Shown here one piece after another: positions 49,795 to 58,586 of a stretch of DNA of 64,000 bases (positions are counted from its first letter, which is position 1; each line of letters opens with the position of its first letter). The stretch is from assembly GCA_965260995.1 (NCBI GenBank), contig CBDHCD010000001.1, forward strand, positions 620,001 to 684,000, given 5' to 3'. This stretch comes from JBBROS01 sp965260995 (GTDB taxonomy: Bacteria > Pseudomonadota > Alphaproteobacteria > Acetobacterales > Acetobacteraceae). Made by a program: the position numbers and the translations under genes. Under the pieces are notes generated by a model. That model saw only the letters and a list, made by a program, of their open reading frames with translations. It was not told the DNA's origin and searched no databases.

Positions 49795-50529
49795 GTGACC
49801 CAGGATACTCCTCTCCCGCGCCGGCAGGGCGTCTCCTGGCGACGCCGACAGGCGCTGCTGCTGCCCGCCCTCCTGTCCGGCGCCGCTGTCCCGGCAACGG
49901 CGGCGGCCCAGGCCGACGCGACCGCCGACGCCGTGGACCTGCTGCTGGTGCTGGCCATCGACGCTTCGGGGAGCATCGACGCCGGCGAGTTCCGCCTTCA
50001 GCGGGAAGGCTGCGCCGGCGCCCTGGTCCACCCGCCCGTGCTGTCCGCGATCACGTCCCGCCCCCTCGGCGCCATCGGCGTGGCGCTGGTGGAGTGGGGC
50101 GCGCCCGGCGGCGCCGCGACGGTGGTGGACTGGCATCGGGTGAGCGGTGCGGCCTCGGCGGAACGGCTGGCCGGGGCCGTGATGGGCGCTCCCCGCTCGT
50201 CCCAGTCCTGGAACGCGATCGGGGACGCGGTGGACCACGCGGCCCGGCTCATCGCCGCCGCGCCGTGGCGCGCGGCGGAGCGGGTGATCGACGTGTCCGG
50301 CGACGGCCCGGACATGCGCGGCCTGCGGCCGGTGGAAGCGGCGAGGCGCGACGCGGCAGCACGGGGCATCACGGTCAACGCGCTGGCTATCGAGAGCAAC
50401 CGCCCCGGCCTCGGCGCCATCTACGAGGCGACGGTTATCGCCGGCGACGGCGCGTTCGTGATGACGGCGGAGTCCCGCGCCGACTTCGCTCGCGCCCTGC
50501 GCGCCAAGCTGGTCCGCGAGATCGTCTGA
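49795..50529 (+). CDS. DUF1194 protein with a vWA-like domain
   Basis: 244 residues starting at GTG 49795. A signal-peptide-like N-terminus (RRRQALLLPALLSGAAVPAT) is followed by LLLVLAIDASGSIDAGEF, where DASGS (56-60) is a metal-ion-dependent adhesion site, and later RVIDVSGDGPDMRG and AAARGITVNALAIE, hallmarks of DUF1194. Probably periplasmic; function of the family is not established. Spacing of 155 bases separates it from the downstream serine hydrolase. Confidence 0.82.
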   Translation: MTQDTPLPRRQGVSWRRRQALLLPALLSGAAVPATAAAQADATADAVDLLLVLAIDASGSIDAGEFRLQREGCAGALVHPPVLSAITSRPLGAIGVALVEWGAPGGAATVVDWHRVSGAASAERLAGAVMGAPRSSQSWNAIGDAVDHAARLIAAAPWRAAERVIDVSGDGPDMRGLRPVEAARRDAAARGITVNALAIESNRPGLGAIYEATVIAGDGAFVMTAESRADFARALRAKLVREIV

Positions 50530-50683
50530 TCGGGACCGGGTCACCATCGTCGCCCGAAGGCATCCGCCCTGGGCCACCGGGGTGAATGCCTGCCATCGCA
50601 ATCCAGGACGCATCGCGCCGGTCGGGCCGTTCAGTTTCGGCCGTGACCGGAGGCTGGATTGAACCCTCGAAGGACGACGCCGC

Positions 50684-52186
50684 ATGCTTGACTGGACCCG
50701 TGCCGCCGCCGTTGCTGAAGGCATCGCCGCCGCCTGGGCCGGCGACCCTGGCGGCGCCTTCGCTTTATTCGACCGCGACGGCGTTCGCGCCGCGGCCTGC
50801 GGCGGACTGGCCAGCCTGGAGCACGCGATCCCGTTCACCGCCGACACGCCGAGCCGCTACGCCAGCATCAGCAAGCATGTCCTGGCGGTGGCGCTGCTGC
50901 TGGAAGGGATCGACCTCGAAGCCCCGCTCGGCACGCTGCTGCCAGGCCTCCATCCAGCGCTGGGCACGGTGACGCTGGCGCGCGCGCTGGACATGACTGG
51001 TGGCCTGCCGGACATGATGGAGGTGCTCTGGCAACGGGGCGTGCCCTTCACCGCCACCGTGTCGGCCGAGGAGATCGGCGCCGTGCTGCGCCGGCTGGAC
51101 GCGACCTGTGCCGCTCCGGGCACGGAGATGGCTTACTCCAACACGGGCTGGCGGCTTGGCCAAACCGTGCTGCAGGCCCGGTGCGGCCTCCCCTACGCGC
51201 AGGCGCTGCGGCGCCTCCTGTTCGATCCACTCGGCCTCCTCATCACCTTTCCCTATGACGAGGCGGAGCCGGTGCCAGGCCTGGCCACGGGTTATTGGCG
51301 CGTCGGAGAGACGTGGAAGCGCGGCCACTACGGCATGCACGTGTCGGCCTCCGGCGGGCTCGTCGGCAGTGCCGTCGCTCTGGCACGCTGGGCGGGGGCG
51401 TTGATGGCCGGGCGCGGACCGCTCGAAGGGATGCTGGACCGACTGCTCGCGCCGCGGCGCTTCGCGGACGATTCGCCGAGCGGCTACCGTCTCGGCCTGG
51501 TCGCGACGGTGCTTGGGAATACGTGCTTGGCCGCGCATAGCGGGTCCCTCCCGGGCTACCGCAACCACCTGTTGATGGCGCCGGAGCCGGGCGTCGGCGT
51601 CGCCTTGCTGTTGAACCGCGACGAGGACCCGCTGCTGCCCGCCCTGCGCGTGATGGCGGCCCTGGTGGGCGAGGCACCGCCGCGGCCCGCGCCGAACCTG
51701 CCAACGGGCTTCTACGCCGCGGAAAGCGGCCCCGCCTGGGCCGAGTTGCTGCCCGGCGCCGTCGAGTTCATGGGCGCCCGCGAAACGCTGGTGGCCGCCG
51801 GCGACGGCACCGTCCGCTCGGTCCCGAGCACGCTGGAGATCAGCTTGCGCGTGACCGATGGCGCGCTCGAAGGCCGCATCGGCGGCGTGCATCGCCGGCT
51901 GCTCCGGGTGCCGGAGGGCCTGGCGCTGGCCCCCGAGCTGGCCGGGCGATGGCGGGATGCGGCGTCCGGCGCGGAGCTGCTGATCCGCCCAGACGGCACG
52001 GCGCGGTGGCCTTGGATGGGCGGCATAGGGCAGGAGACCGCACTGACCCCGCTGCCCGGCGCGCGGGCGCTGGCCTCACTGACCCACGCGATGTGGCGCT
52101 ACCGCCCCTGCTTATGGCTGCACGCGGACGGCACGCTGCGGGTCGCGAGCCACCGGGCGCGGGTGCTGCGGTTCGAGCGGAGCTAG
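50684..52186 (+). CDS. Serine beta-lactamase-fold hydrolase, D-aminopeptidase-like
   Basis: 500 residues. SxxK as S61-I-S-K64, Y151-S-N, and H285-S-G are the three active-site motifs of class C/penicillin-recognising enzymes. The extra ~170 C-terminal residues, rich in beta-strand-like repeats (LPTGFYAAESG, LELAGRW-type segments), fit the D-aminopeptidase (DmpB/DAP) architecture rather than a beta-lactamase. No signal peptide is evident. Likely removes D-amino acids from peptides, consistent with nearby peptide-binding proteins. Confidence 0.75.
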   Translation: MLDWTRAAAVAEGIAAAWAGDPGGAFALFDRDGVRAAACGGLASLEHAIPFTADTPSRYASISKHVLAVALLLEGIDLEAPLGTLLPGLHPALGTVTLARALDMTGGLPDMMEVLWQRGVPFTATVSAEEIGAVLRRLDATCAAPGTEMAYSNTGWRLGQTVLQARCGLPYAQALRRLLFDPLGLLITFPYDEAEPVPGLATGYWRVGETWKRGHYGMHVSASGGLVGSAVALARWAGALMAGRGPLEGMLDRLLAPRRFADDSPSGYRLGLVATVLGNTCLAAHSGSLPGYRNHLLMAPEPGVGVALLLNRDEDPLLPALRVMAALVGEAPPRPAPNLPTGFYAAESGPAWAELLPGAVEFMGARETLVAAGDGTVRSVPSTLEISLRVTDGALEGRIGGVHRRLLRVPEGLALAPELAGRWRDAASGAELLIRPDGTARWPWMGGIGQETALTPLPGARALASLTHAMWRYRPCLWLHADGTLRVASHRARVLRFERS

Positions 52187-52189
52187 CCG

Positions 52190-53764
52190 TCAGGTCTTGT
52201 CCAGGTTCCAATACAGGATCACGGGCGACTCCAGGAACCCCGAGACATTGCTGCGCATCGCCACGGGTTGGTCATACTGGCCCATGACGATATAAGGCTG
52301 CACCCACGCGAGATAGCGGTGCAGCGCTTCCAGCGCCGCCGGGCGGCCCGCGTCCCCCGCGTCCAGGAAAACCTGGCGCAGCCGCTCCGCTTCCTCGTCG
52401 CAGGGCCAACCGGGGAAGTTGCGGCCGGTGCAGGCCATGTTGGTGCCGATGTTGGTCAGCGGCGAATGCATCGTGGGGCCGCTGGCGCCGGTCGCGAACA
52501 GGTTCCAGCCGCCCTGGTCCGGCGTGCTGCGGTTGCTCTGCCGGCCGGCCGTGGTGCCCCAGTCACCCCAGGCGATCTCGACGTTCATGCCCGCCTGCTT
52601 CATCTCGTCCGCTACAACCTCGGCCATTTGGCCGATCCAGGCAATCTCGTGGGTCGAGGGGAACACCAGCGTCTCCCCCTTGTAGCCGGCCTCCGCCAAC
52701 AGCGCCTTTGCCTTGGCGATGTCCGGCTTCAGCCCTTCCGTGCCCGCCTGCGTGCCGTAGGGACCGCCGCAAATGTAGTAGGACCGGCACTCCCGCCAGT
52801 TCTCGCGGTCTCCGAACCCGGCTGCCATGATGTCCGCCTGGTTCACGATATACGCCAGCGCCAGCCGTGCCCGAGGGTCGTTGAACGGTGGATAAAGCGA
52901 GTTGGGCCGCAGCATCGTCTGCGTGCTTATGTCGGTCAGCTTGCGCACGCGCACCTGGTCGTTGCGCTTGATGACCGGCAGCAGCTCCAGCGCCGGCTGC
53001 TCCCACAGGTCGATCTCGCCGGCCTGCAACGCCGCCGCTGCCGTGGAGGCGTCGGGGATCACCCGCCATTCCACTCGATCCACCTTGACCCGGCGTCCGC
53101 CGGCCAGGCCGTCCGGCGGCTCGTCTCGCGGCACGTAGTCGGGGTTGCGGTCGAACACCGTCAGCGCGCCGCTGACCCGGAGTGCGTGGTTGAAGCGGAA
53201 CGGGCCGGAGCCGATCGCGGTCAGGATCGGCTTGGCCGGGTCGCCCGCCAAGTCCTTGGCTCGCATGATCACCGGCACCTGGCCGATGCCGGAGCCGAGC
53301 GAGAACAGCATGGCCGGATAGGGCTTGGACAGCGTGATCTCGAACGTGTCTGGACCTGACGCCTCCATGCCGGTGACGGAAGCGCCGAGCTTCTGCCCCA
53401 CCACGTCCCGCTGCATCCACCGCTTGAGCGAGGGAATGACGTCCGCCGTCGTTACCGGCTGCCCATCGTGGAACCTCAAGCCCGGCCGCAGCGTGAAACG
53501 CCAGCTCAGCCCGTCCGGCGCCGTGCTCCACTCCTTCACCATCTGCGGCTTGGGTTCCAGCTTGCTATCCCAGGCGAACAGCGTTTCGTACACCATCAAC
53601 CCGTAGATGCGGGTGATGACGATGCTGGCGAAGCCGGGGTCGAGCTGCGTCAGGTCCGCGCTGGGCGCCACGCGAAGCACCTTGGGCGGCGGCGCTTGCG
53701 CAACCGACGGGCTGGCCGGAAACGCGAGCAGGCCCGCCACGAACAGCATGGATCTGACTCTCAT
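52190..53764 (-). CDS. ABC transporter substrate-binding protein, SBP_bac_5 (dipeptide/oligopeptide type), A
   Basis: 524 residues. ATG 53764 follows AGGAGG by six bases. Signal peptide MRVRSMLFVAGLLAFPASPS; mature segments LRVAPSADLTQLDPGFAS, YETLFAWDSKLEPKPQMV and LRPGLRFHDGQPVTTADVI are the family 5 signature. Binds peptides, opines or related solutes in the periplasm for an ABC importer, but no permease or ATPase genes are in the window. Its stop lies 3 bases from the convergent serine hydrolase gene. Confidence 0.9.
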   Translation of the reverse strand: MRVRSMLFVAGLLAFPASPSVAQAPPPKVLRVAPSADLTQLDPGFASIVITRIYGLMVYETLFAWDSKLEPKPQMVKEWSTAPDGLSWRFTLRPGLRFHDGQPVTTADVIPSLKRWMQRDVVGQKLGASVTGMEASGPDTFEITLSKPYPAMLFSLGSGIGQVPVIMRAKDLAGDPAKPILTAIGSGPFRFNHALRVSGALTVFDRNPDYVPRDEPPDGLAGGRRVKVDRVEWRVIPDASTAAAALQAGEIDLWEQPALELLPVIKRNDQVRVRKLTDISTQTMLRPNSLYPPFNDPRARLALAYIVNQADIMAAGFGDRENWRECRSYYICGGPYGTQAGTEGLKPDIAKAKALLAEAGYKGETLVFPSTHEIAWIGQMAEVVADEMKQAGMNVEIAWGDWGTTAGRQSNRSTPDQGGWNLFATGASGPTMHSPLTNIGTNMACTGRNFPGWPCDEEAERLRQVFLDAGDAGRPAALEALHRYLAWVQPYIVMGQYDQPVAMRSNVSGFLESPVILYWNLDKT

Positions 53765-54039
53765 CCCGGCCTCCTGCGATACGTCCGACACTGCAACATG
53801 GCAGCACGGGAGCCGCAAGCTGGGTGGTGGCCCCATTCCGGGCCACCTAGCAGAGTGGTCAGTTCCACCCTGTCTTTTGTGTGGGAGAATCAGCATTCTT
53901 GCCAGCGGACAGGAGCCGGGGCAGATGGTGCGGACGCGGTTGCCAGAGTTAATCGCGGCTGCCTTATTTCGGAGCAACGCTGATGGCTGAGCTGGTCCGG
54001 TCCCGACCGACGAGGTGCCGCCGAGGTCGACAGCGCCCG

Positions 54040-54200
54040 CCGCGACCATGACGCTCCCGTTCCAAGGCCACCCGGGCCAAGTACGCTGCCGACCAACGGG
54101 CCTTCTCCGCCTGGTGCGGCGAGCGCCGCTGCCCCGCGCTGCCCGCCCACCCCGCCCTGGTCGCCGTCTACCTGTCCGCCCTGGCCGACCGGACGCGTAA
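54040..54200 (+). pseudogene. Tyrosine recombinase, N-terminal domain scrap
   Basis: About 50 codons reading KATRAKYAADQRAFSAWCGE and AHPALVAVYLSALADRT, the SAM-like core-binding domain of an XerC/integrase protein. There is no start codon context, and the catalytic domain is missing. Marks an old integration site within the metabolic island. Confidence 0.55.
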
Positions 54201-54282
54201 CTGGGGCCGATGCCCCGTGCACGGCCCTGTTTGAGCGACGCGGGCGCGTGTAACAGGGTGCCTCGCCCTAGGAAGGACCACC

Positions 54283-54708
54283 ATGACAGGCGATGCGGAC
54301 ACGAATGTTCTGAGACTGACGACCCAGCTCGTCTCCGCCCATTTCGGCAAGAACTGGGTCACGGCCGATGCGCCGCCGGAGCTGATCCAGTCCGTCCATC
54401 GCTCGTTGGCGGCGGCCCACATGGCCAGCGTGGACGACCCGGCACCTAGACCGGTGCCTCTGATGCCGGCCGTCCCGATCCGCAGATCGGTGCTGCCGGA
54501 CTACCTTGTTTGCCTGGAAGACGGGAAGGAGCTGAAGACCCTCAAGCGGCACCTGCAAACCAGTGACAGGATGACACCGGAGCAATCTCGGCGGATGTGG
54601 ATGCTGCCGGACAGCGACCCCATGTTGGCGCCGAGCTACGCCAGTCACCGCTCCAAGTCTCGCGAGGCGAGCCGACCTCGGCCGCAAGCCGAGAAGCTCG
54701 GCGCCTGA
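54283..54708 (+). CDS. MucR/Ros-family transcriptional regulator
   Basis: 141 residues. LRLTTQLVSAHFGKNWV, PPELIQSVHRSLAAAH and VLPDYLVCLEDGKELKTLKR are typical. The zinc-finger Cys is C77 and a His is H90, but the second His of the usual HxxxH is S94, so metal coordination may be altered. Ends RKSREASR-type basic tail (RSKSREASRPRPQAEKLG). AGGA precedes ATG 54283. MucR-type proteins regulate exopolysaccharide, motility and many accessory genes in Alphaproteobacteria. Confidence 0.85.
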   Translation: MTGDADTNVLRLTTQLVSAHFGKNWVTADAPPELIQSVHRSLAAAHMASVDDPAPRPVPLMPAVPIRRSVLPDYLVCLEDGKELKTLKRHLQTSDRMTPEQSRRMWMLPDSDPMLAPSYASHRSKSREASRPRPQAEKLGA

Positions 54709-54922
54709 ACAAACGATCCCGACGATAGAAAGTGAGAAGCCGGGGCGGCTTGGTGAGCCTCCGGTGACAACGGGACGGGCACGGCGTACTCGTGATTCGA
54801 AGGGCTAAGCTTTCAGCCGGCTCACAATCATACATAGGTACTGACTTATCCAGTTCGTTGAAGAAGCTGGCAGCCAGCTGTGGCAGGGGATGGCTGATTA
54901 AGCATGAGCGAACAAGGACGGA

Positions 54923-56500
54923 TCAGGCTTTGCGCGCGCCCCAGAAGCAGGTGTTGTCGGCGCGGATCACGTCCGTGATCGTGGTGCGAAGCGCCGAGGG
55001 AAGCTTGTAGGAGCCGATCGGGACGTAGGGAACTTCCTGGAAGGCGACCGCCTGCATCTTGTCGCAGATCGCCTGCTGCGCGGCAAGGTCGGGCGCCTGG
55101 AACCACTGGTCACGCAGGCCTTCCAGCACCGGGCTCTCGGGCCAGCCGAACCAACCGCCTTTGCCGTTGCCGCGCAGCGGGAAGTGGCTGCCGGGGTTGG
55201 AAAGCGTCAGGCCGCCCCAGGAGGTGCAGAAGGCGTTCCAGCCGCCCTCGGAGGACGGCTTGTCGCTGGCCCGGCGGCCGACGAGCGTGCCCCAGTCCAT
55301 GCTCTGGTAGTCAACCTTGATGCCGATCTCGGTGAGGACGCTTCGGGTCATCTGGTTCATCGGGATCAGGGCGGCCTGGTCGGAGGGGGCCATGAGCACG
55401 ACCGTCTCGCCTTTGTAGCCGCTTTCTTTGACCAGCTTCCTGGCGAGTTCAACGTCGCGCTTGCCGGTGAAGACCTGCATGTCGGTCTCGTTGGCCATCG
55501 GCGTGCCGGGGGTGAAGATGCCGCAGGGCACCTGCATCAGGTCGCTCTGGTCGCCGACGACGGCGGTCATGAACTCCGTCTGGTTGATCGCGGGCAGGAT
55601 GGCTCGGCGGAGCTTCTCGTTGTCGAAGGGCGGCTGCGTGTGGTTCAGGCCGATGACAGCGGGGAGGAACAGCGGGCCGATCGCGACGATCTTCACCCCG
55701 TCCGCCTGGCGCAGCATCGGCAGTAGGTCGATCAGCGGGTTCTCGACCCAATCCACTTCGCCCTGCTGCAGCGCGCTCGCGGCGGTGGCCGGGTCGGGCA
55801 TCACGCGCCATTCCACGCGGTCGACGTGGACGGCTTTGCTGCCGGACCAGTAGGAGGGCTTCTCCGGGCGGGGCACGTATTTGTCGAACTTGGCGTAGGC
55901 GACGAACGAGCCCGACACCCGCTCGCCCGGCAGGAAGCGGAACGGGCCGCTGCCGGTGGCGTCGGTGATCTGCTGGAACGGGTCCACCTCGGCGGAGCGT
56001 TGCGGCATGATCATGCAGATGTCGGGGCCGCCCAGGGCAAAGGTCATGAGCGGAAAGGGGGTCTTGAGCCGGATCTGGAAGCGCTTGTCGTCGAGCGGCT
56101 TGATCTCGTGGGCGACGGACAGGAGCTTCTGGCCGAAGCCCTTGCGCTTGCCCCAGCGATTGATGGAGGCGACGCAGTCCGCGGCACGCACTGGCTCGTC
56201 GTCGTGGAACAGCAGGCCGTCGCGCAGGGTGAAGGTCCAGGTCAGCTGGTCGTCGCTGATCTCGTGCCCGGCGACCATCTGCGGCTGCGGGGTCAGGGTC
56301 TCGTCGATGCCGTAGAGCGTGTCGTAGACCATCAGGCCGTGATTGATGGCGACGGTGGCGGTGGTCCAGACCGGGTCGATGCTAGACAGGTCGGCTTGCG
56401 GGACGAAGCGGAGCGTGTTGGCGACAGAGGCAGCACGGGCCTTGAGCAAGGGAGTCGCGGCAAGGGCTGCCGTGCCGGCAAGGAGGGTTCTGCGCTGCAT
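54923..56500 (-). CDS. ABC transporter substrate-binding protein, SBP_bac_5, B (Tat-type signal)
   Basis: 525 residues from ATG 56500, with AAAGGA upstream. The N-terminus QRRTLLAGTAALAATPLLKA has a twin-arginine-like RR followed by a hydrophobic core, so Tat export is possible. LRFVPQADLSSIDPVWTT, YDTLYGIDETLTPQPQMVAG and LRDGLLFHDDEPVRAADCV match SBP_bac_5, and overall architecture parallels protein A. It probably imports a peptide-like solute; partner permeases are not here. Confidence 0.9.
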   Translation of the reverse strand: MQRRTLLAGTAALAATPLLKARAASVANTLRFVPQADLSSIDPVWTTATVAINHGLMVYDTLYGIDETLTPQPQMVAGHEISDDQLTWTFTLRDGLLFHDDEPVRAADCVASINRWGKRKGFGQKLLSVAHEIKPLDDKRFQIRLKTPFPLMTFALGGPDICMIMPQRSAEVDPFQQITDATGSGPFRFLPGERVSGSFVAYAKFDKYVPRPEKPSYWSGSKAVHVDRVEWRVMPDPATAASALQQGEVDWVENPLIDLLPMLRQADGVKIVAIGPLFLPAVIGLNHTQPPFDNEKLRRAILPAINQTEFMTAVVGDQSDLMQVPCGIFTPGTPMANETDMQVFTGKRDVELARKLVKESGYKGETVVLMAPSDQAALIPMNQMTRSVLTEIGIKVDYQSMDWGTLVGRRASDKPSSEGGWNAFCTSWGGLTLSNPGSHFPLRGNGKGGWFGWPESPVLEGLRDQWFQAPDLAAQQAICDKMQAVAFQEVPYVPIGSYKLPSALRTTITDVIRADNTCFWGARKA

Positions 56501-56615
56501 ACCGGCGTCCTTTGCATGGCTGACAACGAAATATTGCATGACTGTTGAATGAAGTCCACTGGAGTGCGCCCCTGGCGATGAAGGGTTCCAAGCAGGTGTT
56601 TTGACCCCTGCTGAG

Positions 56616-58215
56616 GAGCCTGTTGCACAATCGCCTTTGGAAACGTCGTGACGGCGTGTTTTGGTGCGCTTCGGTGTTGACGGGCTGGGCGACGCGCGAT
56701 TCGATCGTCGCTCTCCCACGACACGGATCGAGCGATGGCGCACCACTTTCGCACACCGGAACGACGTCAGGCCTTTTTGCTCCCAACCGACATGATGGAC
56801 TGGCTGCCTGAAGACGACATCGTTCACCTGGTCGTCGACGCGGTGGCGATGATGGACCTGGGCGGGTTCGAGGCCGGCTACAAGCTGGGCCATGCGGGCC
56901 AGGCGCCGTTCGCGCCGCAGGTGCTGCTGGCCTTGCTGATCTACGCCTACTCGCACGGCGTGCGTTCGAGCCGGGCGCACGAGCGGCTGTGCGGCCGCGA
57001 TGCCGGCTACCGCTTCATCGTGAGCGACGCCGTGCCCGACCACACGGTGATCGCCCGGTTCCGCCAGCGCCATGCCGCGCGCATGCGGGAGGTGTTCCTG
57101 GGCGTGCTGCGACTGTGCCACGAGGCGGGCCTGGTGCGGCTTGGGCTGGTGGCGCTGGACGGCACCAAGGTGGGTGCCAGCGCGGCGCTGGACGCCAACC
57201 GCACCGCAAGCGGCATCGGCGAGCAGGTGGCCAGGATGCTGGCCGAGGCGGAGGCGACGGATGCGCAGGAGGACGGCCGGTCCGGCGCGCAGCGTGGCGG
57301 CGAGCTGCCCGCCGCTTTGGCGCGGCGCGGTGATCGCCTGGCGCGGCTGCGGCAGTGCCAGGACAAGCTGCAGCGCCAGGCGGCCGAGGCGGCGTCGCGC
57401 CAGCAGGAGAAGATCGACGCGCGGGCCGCAGCGGAGCAGGCCAGCGGCAAGCGCAAGCGCGGCCGCAAGCCCCAGCCGGCCGATCCCACTGTGAATCCCG
57501 GCTCGGTGGCCAACGTGTCCGATCCCGAGAGCGGCATCATGAAGGCGCGGCACGGCTGGCTACAGGGCTACAACGCCCAGATCGTCGTCACCACGGGGCA
57601 GATCATCCTCGCCGCCGACGTGACCACCGCCGCCAACGACGTGCATCAGCTCACGCCCATGCTCGGCCAGGCACAGACCAATGTCGCTTCGGTGATGGGG
57701 CAGGATGCCAAGCTTGGCGCGGCGGTGGCCGACGCGGGCTACTGGTTGGACGCCAACGCGGCGACCGAGACGGACACATGCGAGCTGTTCATCGCCACCC
57801 AGAACGACCATGCGCAGCGCGCCGCCCTGCGGGACGCGTCGCCGCCACGCGGGCGCAAGCCCAAGAACATGAAGCTGCGCGAGCGCATGCAGCGCAAGCT
57901 GCGCACCAAGCGCGGGCGCGCCCGCTACCGCCAGCGCGGGGCCTCGGTCGAGCCGGTCTTCGGCCAGATGAAGGACCGCCAGGGCGCCCGCCGGTTCAGC
58001 ATGCGCGGACGCGACCGCTGCCGCGGCGAGTGGCTGCTCGACGCTGCCGTGCACAACCTGCGCAAGCTGCACCGGGACTCTGCCCGCCGCGTTGAAAAGG
58101 CCAGGGAACGAGCCGCGAAAAGGATGCAGGGAGCCGCCTGAAGCGGTCTCGTGCCTCGTTCTGCACTTCGCACACCCATCCATCACCCCTGCGCCGGCAA
58201 TCTCGCAACAGGCTC
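56616..58215. mobile_element. IS1182-family element (1,600 bp) with TGAG duplication
   Basis: Inverted ends GAGCCTGTTGC and GCAACAGGCTC; TGAG flanks both sides (56612-56615 and 58216-58219). Different lineage from the IS1182 element at 1514-3158. IS701-like copy 2 begins immediately after the right TGAG. Confidence 0.88.
56735..58141 (+). CDS. IS1182-family transposase (second lineage)
   Basis: 468 residues. AHHFRTPERRQAFLLPTDMM start, LVALDGTKVGASAALDANR (first Asp), a charged coiled-coil middle, VADAGYWLDANAATE (second Asp) and QRGASVEPVFGQMKDRQGAR (Glu). Unbroken frame. Confidence 0.92.
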   Translation: MAHHFRTPERRQAFLLPTDMMDWLPEDDIVHLVVDAVAMMDLGGFEAGYKLGHAGQAPFAPQVLLALLIYAYSHGVRSSRAHERLCGRDAGYRFIVSDAVPDHTVIARFRQRHAARMREVFLGVLRLCHEAGLVRLGLVALDGTKVGASAALDANRTASGIGEQVARMLAEAEATDAQEDGRSGAQRGGELPAALARRGDRLARLRQCQDKLQRQAAEAASRQQEKIDARAAAEQASGKRKRGRKPQPADPTVNPGSVANVSDPESGIMKARHGWLQGYNAQIVVTTGQIILAADVTTAANDVHQLTPMLGQAQTNVASVMGQDAKLGAAVADAGYWLDANAATETDTCELFIATQNDHAQRAALRDASPPRGRKPKNMKLRERMQRKLRTKRGRARYRQRGASVEPVFGQMKDRQGARRFSMRGRDRCRGEWLLDAAVHNLRKLHRDSARRVEKARERAAKRMQGAA

Positions 58216-58240
58216 TGAGCTCGACTTTGGCCATTTCCGG

Positions 58241-58507
58241 TCATGCGTTGATCCAGAAATGCGGCTCGGAGGCGATGTGTTCGAGGGCTTCGTTAAGCGG
58301 CATGGCCGCGATGCCGAACGGCCCTGAGGCGCCCCAGCGCTGGCCGTTCCACCAAAGCACCTGCATCTTGTCGGCGTCCCCGGTCGGCTTGAGCCTGGCA
58401 AGCGGCGCGCCGGTGCGTTGGCTCATGAGCGAATAGCCGCGCCCTGCCTTGTGCACCGCGACGCCGCCGCCGCGGGCTTGGTTGAATGCCTCGATGCGCT
58501 CCCACAT
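58241..58507 (-). CDS. Passenger protein of the IS701-like element, copy 2
   Basis: Identical 88-residue protein to copy 1 (MWERIEAFNQARGGG ... EPHFWINA). Strict preservation in both copies shows only that the copies are recent. Function unknown. Confidence 0.55.
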   Translation of the reverse strand: MWERIEAFNQARGGGVAVHKAGRGYSLMSQRTGAPLARLKPTGDADKMQVLWWNGQRWGASGPFGIAAMPLNEALEHIASEPHFWINA

Positions 58508-58586
58508 GGGGTCGCTGGCCGGCACGGTTGATCCTTCTGGCGCGTATGGAGTTGTCGGGCGGCAACGACACCACTGCGAGGCCACC

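Noticed and set aside
52268..53359. A 363-codon plus-strand frame opposite solute-binding protein A
   Set aside because: No start context and low-complexity His/Arg/Gln content; the minus-strand gene has signal peptide, ribosome-binding site and family motifs.
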